This document shows, piece after piece, positions 1 through 5,412 of a DNA stretch of 6,647 bases (within the stretch, counting starts at the first letter, position 1; every line of letters starts with the position of its first letter). Position numbers and translations under genes: made by a program. A model generated the notes under the pieces. It was not told the origin of the DNA. It did not search any database and saw nothing but the letters and a program-made list of their open reading frames with translations. This stretch comes from Pseudomonadota bacterium (lineage in GTDB: Bacteria; Pseudomonadota; Alphaproteobacteria; Rhodospirillales; 2-02-FULL-58-16): NCBI GenBank assembly GCA_022560215.1, contig JADFTO010000150.1, positions 1 to 6,647 on the forward strand, given 5' to 3'.

Positions 1-13
1 AACGGTGTCCGAA

Positions 14-387
14 TCACGCCGGCGGTTCCCAGCGATAGGCCGCCAACGTTTCTTCGTTCAGCTCAATTCCCAGGCCGGCTCCTTCCGCCACGCTCTACAG
101 GCCGTCACGCGGTGCCGGCGGGTTGCCGCAACGGCCGGTTCCGCGGCGGGTTGTCCGTGACGTTGAACTGCCTGGCAGGGCGCGTCCTGGCGGGCAACAA
201 GGGGGTGCAGGGTGGCGCTGAGCAGGTCGTCGAGTGGTCGTACATCAGATCCCACAACGCCTCGATGCCCCGCGGATCTTTCCCGGCCAGGAGCTGCTCC
301 GAACCCCTGCACCGAAAGCTGGGACACCGGCGCATCAATGATGGTTTTGACGACCTGGGGCGAGGTATGTGCCTCGCCGATGCCGGG
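14..387 (-). pseudogene. Decayed mandelate racemase / muconate-lactonizing enzyme family gene (enolase superfamily)
   Basis: This is a remnant of a sugar-acid dehydratase/racemase-type enzyme, read on the minus strand in three frames. From about 384 down to 301 one frame gives GIGEAHTSPQVVKTIIDAPV and ends SVQGF, as in the family's N-terminal capping domain. One extra base at about 300 shifts the frame, and 299 to 234 then reads EQLLAGKDPRGIEALW followed by DLMYDH, the hallmark of that domain's end. The same frame resumes family-like sequence only near 167 (FNVTDNPPRNRPLRQP), which belongs near the C-terminus, so most of the catalytic barrel (roughly 200 residues of an intact protein) is missing. 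A second shift leads to RDGL, an in-frame TAG at 95-97, then EGAGLGIELNEETLAAYRW and the original TGA at 14-16. The extreme N-terminus and start codon are also gone. The family call rests on remembered consensus patterns. The particular enzyme (mannonate, galactonate or rhamnonate dehydratase, or a racemase) cannot be told. Confidence 0.8.
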
Positions 388-429
388 CGGCTTGTCGGGT
401 TTCGATAACAATTTCCACGCCAATTTGTT

Positions 430-439
430 CTGTCGACAG
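430..439. promoter_or_regulatory. Perfect 10-bp palindrome, candidate operator
   Basis: CTGTCGACAG is a perfect palindrome in the AT-richer gap between the decayed enolase-superfamily gene (minus) and the TauE/SafE permease (plus). TGTC/GACA half-sites of this kind are bound by GntR-family repressors with FCD domains, which often control sugar-acid and organic-acid operons. Assigning it to that family is inference, as no such regulator lies in the window. A weak -10-like TATGCT follows at 440-445 without a well-spaced -35 box. Confidence 0.3.
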
Positions 440-540
440 TATGCTGTTTGCCGGGGATAGGCCGAAATGATACTCGACGATCGTTCGCCACGCCCGGCCA
501 TCGGGATATCGTCCGCCATGAATCGAGCGGAAAGGGCGGC

Positions 541-1332
541 ATGACCATTGCCGGCATCGACCTGTTCGGCAACTTGACCGGGGTCGGGATCGCCTTGCTT
601 GCCGTCGTGTTTTTCGGCTCCTACTTCGTCAAGGGGGCAATCGGCATCGGCGCCATGTCGCCGGCGATCCTGTTCGGAACCATGTTGGTCGGGCCTCATC
701 ACGCCATCCTGTTGGGGGTCATCACCAACGCGGCGTCCCATTTGCAGTTCCTGCCCCAGGGAATGCGCGACGGGGATTGGCGGGTCGTGCGGCAGGTGAT
801 GTTCGGAAACTTTGCCGGATCGATCCTCGGCATCTGGATCTTCGGGCAGGTCGGCAGCGCATGGCTGACCTTCCTGCTCGGACTGACCCTCGGTGGCGTG
901 CTGATCGCCGACATGACCAACGCCCTGGAGCGCCTGTCCAAGCGCATCGACCTTCGGGCGTCGTCGTTCGTCGTTCCCATGTCGGCCATCTCGGGGGTCA
1001 TCAGCGGCGTCACCGGCGCCGGCGGCCTGTTCTTCATCGCTATCTACGTCAAGCACGTTTGCCCGACGCCGCAAACCTATCGCGGAACGGTCATCCTGCT
1101 TGCCATGCTGGTCGTTGGTTGGCGGGCCGTGGTACTGGTCGCCACCGGTTTCATCGATCGGACGGTGGTCGTCGAAGGCGCCTCGATGCTGCCGGCCATC
1201 GTGCTGGGTGGATTGGTCGGCACGTGGTTCTACCGAAAACTGACCGTCAGGGGATTCTTCCTGTTCTTCCAGCTGGTCCTTTCGTTCGGCGCTGTGAGCC
1301 TGTTGTGGCGAGGCCTGAAGGACCTGCTCTGA
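541..1332 (+). CDS. TauE/SafE-family membrane permease (sulfite exporter-like)
   Basis: This is an inner-membrane protein of about 263 residues, close to the usual 250-residue length of the TauE/SafE family, whose members move sulfite, sulfonates or other organic anions. Hydrophobic segments lie at about residues 13-31, 37-64, 86-104, 107-124, 142-170, 182-203, 213-232 and 238-256, fitting eight helices. The two halves each carry a glycine-rich reentrant-like motif: KGAIGIGAMSPAI (residues 31-43) and SGVISGVTGAGG (151-162), the typical duplicated signature of the family. I chose the ATG at 541 because GGAAAGGG at 529-536 is a fitting ribosome binding site and the membrane part starts soon after. 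The frame is open back to a TTG at 448, which would add 31 charged, uncharacteristic residues. The gene lies 40 bp before an EamA permease on the same strand, probably in one operon. The transported substrate cannot be inferred. Confidence 0.88.
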   Translation: MTIAGIDLFGNLTGVGIALLAVVFFGSYFVKGAIGIGAMSPAILFGTMLVGPHHAILLGVITNAASHLQFLPQGMRDGDWRVVRQVMFGNFAGSILGIWIFGQVGSAWLTFLLGLTLGGVLIADMTNALERLSKRIDLRASSFVVPMSAISGVISGVTGAGGLFFIAIYVKHVCPTPQTYRGTVILLAMLVVGWRAVVLVATGFIDRTVVVEGASMLPAIVLGGLVGTWFYRKLTVRGFFLFFQLVLSFGAVSLLWRGLKDLL

Positions 1333-1361
1333 AACGCGGAAACCCGATGCCGACGCGAAGC

Positions 1362-1366
1362 GAGGA
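1362..1366 (+). promoter_or_regulatory. Ribosome binding site supporting a TTG start
   Basis: GAGGA at 1362-1366 sits six bases before the TTG at 1373. It decides the start of the downstream EamA permease, since the first in-frame ATG (1424) falls inside its first membrane helix and has no comparable site. Confidence 0.6.
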
Positions 1367-1372
1367 CCTCGA

Positions 1373-2242
1373 TTGAAGAAATCATGGCTGCCGGTTTCCG
1401 CCGTCGTTCTCGGCATCCTCTGGATGTTGGCCGGGGGTGCCGCCTTCACCATCATGGGGGCGCTCATCAAGCACCTGAGCCAGACCCTCCCGATCACGGT
1501 GATCGTCTTCTTCCGAATGTTGATCGGATTTGCCCTGTTGCTTCCGTGGATCCTTCGCGAACGGCTGACCCCCGTGGTCACGTCGCAGCCGGGCCTGCAC
1601 GTGGTGCGGTCCATCACAGGGTTCCTGTCGCTCATGTGCCTGGTTTACTCCCTAAGCCGACTGGACCTGACCGATGCGGTCGCCATCTCGTTTACCACGC
1701 CGCTCTGGATGATCATCATCGCCGCCGTTTTGCTCGGCGAGGGCTCCGGCCCCCGGCGCTGGCTGGCCACGGTCATCGGATTCGGCGGAGTCCTGGTCAT
1801 TGTCCGGCCGGACATGGATCCAGACCCGGCGATGCTGGCGGCGCTGGCCAGCGCCTGCCTGGGAAGCCTGAGTCTGGCCTGCGTGAAGAAACTGTCGCGG
1901 TTCGATTCGGCGCTCACCATCACCTTCTACTTTGCGCTCATCGGCACCCTGTTCAGCATCGTGCCGGCCATGTTCACTTGGGTCTGGCCGACGCCCTTCG
2001 AATACCTGCTGCTCGTCGCCACCGGGATTACTGGGGTCACCGGCCTGATGTGCTCGGCCCGCGCTTACAGCCTGGCCGACGCGACGGTGATCTCGCCGGT
2101 TGACTTCACCCGTCTGCCTTTCGCCGCCGTGATTGGTTACGTTATCTTCGGGGAGACACCGGACCTCTGGACCCTGTCGGGCGTGGTGATCATCATGGCC
2201 AGCATTCTCTATATCGGGCGGCGCGCCAAGGTCCGGGCATGA
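1373..2242 (+). CDS. EamA/DMT-superfamily permease (first paralogue)
   Basis: This is a 289-residue inner-membrane transporter of the drug/metabolite transporter superfamily, built of two EamA repeats (about residues 16-145 and 155-283), five helices each. The family exports or imports amino acids, nucleosides and other metabolites; many members are amino-acid exporters. Typical landmarks are visible: VIVFFRMLIGFALLLPW near residues 43-59, AISFTTPLW (104-112), GEGSGPRRW then IGFGGVLVIVRP (123-146) and, in the second repeat, ARAYSLADATVISPVDFTRLPF followed by GYVIFGE (229-261). The chosen start is TTG at 1373, backed by GAGGA six bases upstream; starting at the next in-frame ATG would cut helix 1. 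It follows the TauE/SafE permease by 40 bp, so the two are likely co-transcribed. The next gene converges on it, leaving a 41-bp gap. It resembles the second EamA gene in the window along its whole length. The substrate is unknown. Confidence 0.88.
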   Translation: MKKSWLPVSAVVLGILWMLAGGAAFTIMGALIKHLSQTLPITVIVFFRMLIGFALLLPWILRERLTPVVTSQPGLHVVRSITGFLSLMCLVYSLSRLDLTDAVAISFTTPLWMIIIAAVLLGEGSGPRRWLATVIGFGGVLVIVRPDMDPDPAMLAALASACLGSLSLACVKKLSRFDSALTITFYFALIGTLFSIVPAMFTWVWPTPFEYLLLVATGITGVTGLMCSARAYSLADATVISPVDFTRLPFAAVIGYVIFGETPDLWTLSGVVIIMASILYIGRRAKVRA

Positions 2243-2283
2243 GGGCCGTCCCCAAAGCTTCCGGGATCGGTCCGGCCCGCGGG

Positions 2284-3243
2284 TCAGACCGGGTCGCTCT
2301 TCTCGGCGGCGAGTGGAACAGGCGGCGCTTCCCCATCCTTGGCGGGGCGCCGCTTGGCCAGGCGGGCTTCGCGATGGGCGGTGAAGACGGTGGCCGAGAA
2401 AATGACCCCGGCGCCGACCCACGTCCAGCCGTCCGGCCGCTCGCCGAAGACCGCGTACCCGAGCAAGGCGGCGAAGATCAGGCGCGAGAAATTGACCGGC
2501 ATCACGGCGGTCGCGTCGGCGACGGCGAACGCCCGGGCGAGCGCGATGTGCCCGATGGTGCCGAGCAGGCCGATGGCGACCAGCCAGGCGAGCTCCGGGA
2601 CCGACGGCATCTGCCACACGAAGACCGCGGGAAGGGCCGAGATAGGGGTAATCAGCAGGCCCATGTAAAGGACGATGGTGCCCGGCGAATCCTGTCGCGA
2701 CAGGGTCTTGACCAGCAGCATGGTGGCCGCCGTGAAGCATGCGCCGAGCAGAACCAACAGCGCCGGCGGCGACATCGCCCCGACCCCCGGACGGAGGATG
2801 ACCATGGCGCCCGCGAACCCGGCGGCGATCGCAGCCCAACGGCGGACACCGACCTGTTCGCCAAGGAAAGCGGCCGCTCCGGCGGTGGCGAACAACGGCG
2901 CGACGAAGGACAGCGCAGTCGCCTCGGCCAGCGGCATCAGGGTGACCGCGGTGAACCAACACAACATGGCACCGATGCCGGAAAGGGCGCGCAAGCCATG
3001 GACCAGCGGCCGGTCCGTGCGCAAACTGGCGCGCCCCCGGGTGAGAAACCAGGGAACCATGAACGCGAGCCCGAACAAGTTACGGAAAAAGACGATCTCG
3101 AAGGGGTGCAGCCCACTCGATACGTGGCGGATGAGGACCGCGATGCCGGAAAAGCAGGCGCACGAGAGGAGGATCCACAAGGCCCCCCGAAGCGGATTGG
3201 GAATGCCGGCGTGGACCGCCGCCGGGGCATCGGTTTCAGGCAT
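2284..3243 (-). CDS. EamA/DMT-superfamily permease (second paralogue)
   Basis: This is a 319-residue, ten-helix inner-membrane transporter of the drug/metabolite superfamily. Two EamA repeats span about residues 20-151 and 160-290. Landmarks include EIVFFRNLFGLAFMVPW (49-65), ATALSFVAPLFAT (108-120), GEQVGVRRW and AGFAGAMVILRP (128-152), KTLSRQDSP (179-187), and ADATAVMPVNFSRLIFAALLG with YAVFGE (242-268). The many shared positions with the plus-strand EamA gene at 1373 (for example VFFR, PLAEATALSF against LDLTDAVAISF, and VNFSRL against VDFTRL) show they are related, though far from recent duplicates. The C-terminus has a charged, proline-rich tail of about 30 residues beyond the last helix, predicted to be soluble. 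The start is ATG at 3241-3243 (complement); the ribosome binding site there is weak. It is divergent from the FAD oxidoreductase, so both may share control. The substrate is not deducible, but the neighbour suggests an amino acid or related amine. Confidence 0.88.
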   Translation of the reverse strand: MPETDAPAAVHAGIPNPLRGALWILLSCACFSGIAVLIRHVSSGLHPFEIVFFRNLFGLAFMVPWFLTRGRASLRTDRPLVHGLRALSGIGAMLCWFTAVTLMPLAEATALSFVAPLFATAGAAAFLGEQVGVRRWAAIAAGFAGAMVILRPGVGAMSPPALLVLLGACFTAATMLLVKTLSRQDSPGTIVLYMGLLITPISALPAVFVWQMPSVPELAWLVAIGLLGTIGHIALARAFAVADATAVMPVNFSRLIFAALLGYAVFGERPDGWTWVGAGVIFSATVFTAHREARLAKRRPAKDGEAPPVPLAAEKSDPV

Positions 3244-3252
3244 GATGCATCA
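3243..3252. promoter_or_regulatory. Perfect 10-bp palindrome at the start of the second EamA gene
   Basis: TGATGCATCA is a perfect palindrome that overlaps the first base of the minus-strand EamA start codon, in the divergent gap shared with the FAD oxidoreductase gene. It could be an operator that blocks the EamA gene, but one such palindrome may arise by chance. Confidence 0.2.
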
Positions 3253-3327
3253 CGTTACCGCCGATGCGGTGGCGGCGCCAGCCGGCGCGGTGGTGCCCGG
3301 GCGTCCCTACCGGTTGCCAAGGGCTCC

Positions 3328-3336
3328 TGCTATTCT
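3328..3336 (+). promoter_or_regulatory. Possible extended -10 promoter for the FAD oxidoreductase gene
   Basis: TGCTATTCT matches an extended -10 element (TG, one base, then a TATAAT-like hexamer at 3331-3336) in the only AT-richer patch of the divergent gap. It lies about 40 bases before the chosen ATG. A TTGCCA at 3314-3319 is too close to serve as a standard -35 box. Confidence 0.3.
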
Positions 3337-3374
3337 TTCCCGGCGATGTCGCTACGGGAAGGGAATCGGCGACC

Positions 3375-4676
3375 ATGACCGGCACCAACCCAAGTACGGG
3401 CCCCGGAAGGGCCGTGGTCGTCGGTGCGGGTATCGTCGGAACCTGTTGTGCGCTTTACCTCCAGCGGGCTGGAATGGCGGTCACCCTCATCGACCGGGAC
3501 GGTCCTGGCGAAGGGTGCTCCTCGGGCAACGCCGGCAACCTGGGCAACGGGGCATGCGTCCCCTCTTCGTTGCCTGGCACGGTGCCCAAGGTGCCGGCCA
3601 TGCTGCTCGACCCGATGCACCCGCTGTCGATTCGCTGGCGGCATCTGCCGGCGGCACTTCCCTGGTTCGTCCGTTTCGCCCGCGCCGGCCGGCCCGCCCG
3701 GGTCGAGGCGATCGCCGATGCGTTGCACAGCCTGCAGTCCCGTTTGTTCGATGCCTACGCGCCGCTGATCGCCGACGCCGGTGCCGCCGACCTGATCCGG
3801 CGGGACGGCAAGCTGTTTGTCTACGAAAGCCGGGCCGCGTTCGAGGGCGACTCGCTGGGAATCGAGATCCGGCGCCGACGGGGCATCGAGCTCGAGGACC
3901 TGGACGGCGACGACGTGCGGCGGATGGAGCCCGCCCTCGGCCCCAACGTGGCCTGCGGGCGCTTCCAGAAAGACACCGGCCATACGGTCGATCCGTTGCG
4001 CCTGGTTCAAGCGCTGGCCGATTCGTTCGCCGCCAACGGCGGGACGGTGCTGCGCGAACGGGTCACCGGATTCGACCGGGATGGGCCCGCGCTACGGGGC
4101 GTGGTGACCGACGCCGGGGTCCGCCGCGCCCCGATCGTGGTCCTCGCCGCCGGCGCCTGGTCGGGGCGCCTCGTGGCCCAGCTGGGATACCGGGTTCCGT
4201 TGGAATCGGAGGGCGGCTACCACGTCATGCTGCCCGAACCCGGGGTAAATCTACGAATCCCCGTCCTGGCCTGCGAACGCAAGGTCATCTTGAGCCCCAT
4301 GGCGGACGGGCTGAGGCTTACCGGAATCGCGGAATTCGCCGGCCTGGATGCGCCCGCCGACTATCGACGCGCCGATGTCCTTGTCCATCACGGCCGCCAG
4401 ATGCTGCCCGGATTGAACGTGGAAGGTGGCAAGCGTTGGCGGGGCCATCGCCCGTCGACCCCCGATTCGCTTCCCGTGATCGGACCGGCGCCGCGCCATC
4501 CAAACCTCATCTTCGCCTTCGGACATGGCCGCCTGGGGCTCGGATTGGGGGCGATCACCGGGCGGCTCGTCGCCCAAATGGCGACCGGCCAGCCGACCGA
4601 CGTCGACCCGGCGCCGTTCCGCTACGAACGTTTCCTAAGAAAAGGGATCGCAAAGCCGGCCGGTCGTCAAACCTGA
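3375..4676 (+). CDS. FAD-dependent oxidoreductase, DadA-like (D-amino-acid dehydrogenase / DAO family)
   Basis: This 433-residue flavoprotein probably oxidises an amino acid or secondary amine to the imine, passing electrons to oxygen or the respiratory chain. E. coli DadA, at 432 residues, is nearly the same length. The N-terminal Rossmann fold shows VVVGAGIVG (residues 14-22) with LID ending strand two (D40). GCSSGNAG (47-54) corresponds to the family's conserved SxxNAG-type loop next to the flavin. The middle holds the substrate-binding part. A further flavin motif, VVLAAGAWSG, lies at 255-264. The C-terminus carries GHRPSTPDSLPVIGP (357-371) and GHGRLGLGLG (383-392), the expected flavin-contact segments, although relatives usually have Thr or Trp-Thr in the last motif. 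I chose ATG 3375 because GGAAGGGA lies about ten bases upstream and the Rossmann strand begins soon after. The frame stays open to 3264, but that extension looks non-coding. DadA itself, D-hydroxyproline dehydrogenase and similar enzymes cannot be told apart here. Confidence 0.88.
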   Translation: MTGTNPSTGPGRAVVVGAGIVGTCCALYLQRAGMAVTLIDRDGPGEGCSSGNAGNLGNGACVPSSLPGTVPKVPAMLLDPMHPLSIRWRHLPAALPWFVRFARAGRPARVEAIADALHSLQSRLFDAYAPLIADAGAADLIRRDGKLFVYESRAAFEGDSLGIEIRRRRGIELEDLDGDDVRRMEPALGPNVACGRFQKDTGHTVDPLRLVQALADSFAANGGTVLRERVTGFDRDGPALRGVVTDAGVRRAPIVVLAAGAWSGRLVAQLGYRVPLESEGGYHVMLPEPGVNLRIPVLACERKVILSPMADGLRLTGIAEFAGLDAPADYRRADVLVHHGRQMLPGLNVEGGKRWRGHRPSTPDSLPVIGPAPRHPNLIFAFGHGRLGLGLGAITGRLVAQMATGQPTDVDPAPFRYERFLRKGIAKPAGRQT

Positions 4677-4720
4677 GGAGCCCGCCACCCATACAGCCGT
4701 TCGAGGGCATCTGGAATTAG
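4675..4720 (+). other. Possible stub of a lost gene at a composition boundary
   Basis: A strong ribosome-binding-site sequence, GAGGAG (4675-4680), overlaps the stop of the FAD oxidoreductase gene but serves no visible gene. Ten bases on, reading from ATA at 4691, the frame gives IQPFEGIWN and then TAG at 4718-4720. That peptide resembles the start of DapA-type aldolases/lyases (an F-x-GI motif before a VTPF motif), but eight residues are too few to establish homology. Base composition drops just beyond this point, so a downstream gene may have been cut off here. This is inference. Confidence 0.2.
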
Positions 4721-5322
4721 GTGTAAACAACCACAAGAAAGCAGACGGCCTCTCCTTTTCCGCAATTGCTTATCACGTGATCCAGGTCCGCACGATAATG
4801 GGCGGAATCTCCCTTGCTGAGCTTACAGCTGTCCGTGCCCGAGAGGACATTTACGCTGCCCTTTTCCACCGTCAGAAACTCCCGCGTACCCTCGAAATGA
4901 GGGGCGCTACGCAATTCTGCGTTGGGACTGATGGCCAGTTCGTAAAACTCGACGGTTTTCTCTGTATTTAATGGTGAAAGGGTACGAATTCTACACTGGC
5001 TGTCGGTGCGATACTGATGGGTGGGGTCATTACGGCGGATGACCTTGATCGATGATCCCGACCACGGCTCTTCAACGAGTTCGCCAATGGAAATGTCGAA
5101 TGCACTGGCGATCCGGCAGGCAACCGCCAGTGTCGGATTGGCTTTGCCGCGTTCTATCTGACTCAACATCGAACGGCTGACTCCGGAAGCCGCGGAAAGC
5201 ATCTCCAGCGTCCAGCCCTGATTTTTGCGCAGGGATTTCAACTTTTCGCACAACAGCCGTGACAAGGGGTCAATGGTGGTTGTTTTCGGCATTTTGCGGG
5301 TCGAAGATTTTTGTTCCGACAT
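4717..5322 (-). CDS. XRE-family transcriptional regulator with C-terminal cupin domain
   Basis: This is a cytoplasmic DNA-binding regulator of 201 residues, the usual size for XRE-cupin proteins, which control amino-acid, polyamine or sulfur metabolism in many bacteria. The helix-turn-helix spans about residues 22-85. Within it LEMLSAASGVSRSMLSQIERG (39-59) holds the turn and recognition helix, followed by ANPTLAVACRIASAF and ISIGELVEE. A single cupin barrel covers about 115-200: PHFEGTREFLTVEKGSV (141-157) is the first cupin motif and LSKGDSAHYRADLDHVISN (168-186) the second, with H142 and H182 as likely ligand or metal contacts. Residues 1-20 are polar and probably disordered. The start is ATG at 5320-5322 (complement), with a poor ribosome binding site. 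It is transcribed away from tdh across a 90-bp gap holding an inverted repeat, so autoregulation and control of tdh are the simplest proposal. Its base composition is noticeably less GC-rich than the genes to its left. The effector is unknown. Confidence 0.9.
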   Translation of the reverse strand: MSEQKSSTRKMPKTTTIDPLSRLLCEKLKSLRKNQGWTLEMLSAASGVSRSMLSQIERGKANPTLAVACRIASAFDISIGELVEEPWSGSSIKVIRRNDPTHQYRTDSQCRIRTLSPLNTEKTVEFYELAISPNAELRSAPHFEGTREFLTVEKGSVNVLSGTDSCKLSKGDSAHYRADLDHVISNCGKGEAVCFLVVVYT

Positions 5323-5354
5323 AATGGACTTTGTTCTTGTATGCAGGATAGCTT

Positions 5355-5394
5355 GATTCTACTATAATTGATCATAATCCGCCATAGTGGAATC
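5355..5394. promoter_or_regulatory. Inverted repeat, probable operator of the XRE-cupin regulator
   Basis: GATTCTACTAT (5355-5365) and ATAGTGGAATC (5384-5394) are 11-bp arms in inverted orientation with one mismatch, separated by 18 bp. A small TGATCA palindrome (5369-5374) lies in the spacer. The repeat covers the likely tdh promoter, so a bound dimer or pair of dimers would block tdh and probably the divergent regulator gene. Assigning it to the adjacent regulator is inference from position. Confidence 0.55.
5363..5368 (+). promoter_or_regulatory. TATAAT -10 box, probable tdh promoter
   Basis: A perfect TATAAT lies 45 bp before the tdh start. The best -35 candidate, TTGTAT at 5338-5343, is 19 bp upstream, slightly long. 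The box overlaps the left arm of the inverted repeat, a layout suited to repression. Confidence 0.5.
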
Positions 5395-5396
5395 TT

Positions 5397-5403
5397 GAGG
5401 GGA
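5397..5403 (+). promoter_or_regulatory. Ribosome binding site of tdh
   Basis: GAGGGGA lies nine bases before ATG 5413 and favours that start over the in-frame ATG at 5422, which is the one corresponding to the E. coli Tdh start. Confidence 0.6.
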
Positions 5404-5412
5404 TAGTCAGAC

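Noticed and set aside
58..1635. A long minus-strand open frame (525 codons) opposite the TauE/SafE and EamA genes
   Set aside because: It is an antisense shadow of GC-rich coding sequence: low-complexity, rich in D, Q, R, G and P, with no domain. Only its last part (below about 390) overlaps genuine sequence, the decayed enolase-superfamily gene.
2243..2283. Possible bidirectional terminator between the convergent EamA genes (GGGCCG at 2243-2248 and CGGCCC at 2273-2278)
   Set aside because: The loop is 24 bases, the stem only 6 bp, and no T-run follows on either strand.
1652..2962. A 436-codon minus-strand open frame spanning both EamA genes
   Set aside because: It runs antisense to one EamA gene and out of frame in the other, with composition typical of shadow frames. 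The true genes have full membrane-protein signatures.
3257..3288. Small GC-rich hairpins (ACCGC/GCGGT at 3257-3270 and GCGCC/GGCGC at 3275-3288)
   Set aside because: Five-base stems are expected by chance in such GC-rich sequence, and nothing ties them to a riboswitch or attenuator.
2239..3378. A 379-codon plus-strand open frame opposite the second EamA gene
   Set aside because: It is highly charged, repetitive R/G/D/E-rich sequence without a domain, antisense to a well-supported permease.
2675..4720. A 681-codon plus-strand open frame across the EamA and FAD genes
   Set aside because: It is an arginine/proline/alanine-rich shadow in the wrong frame of the FAD oxidoreductase; only its last few codons are discussed, as a possible stub.
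4777..4971. A 64-codon plus-strand frame within the XRE-cupin regulator
   Set aside because: It lies entirely antisense to the cupin-encoding part of a well-supported gene and shows no domain.
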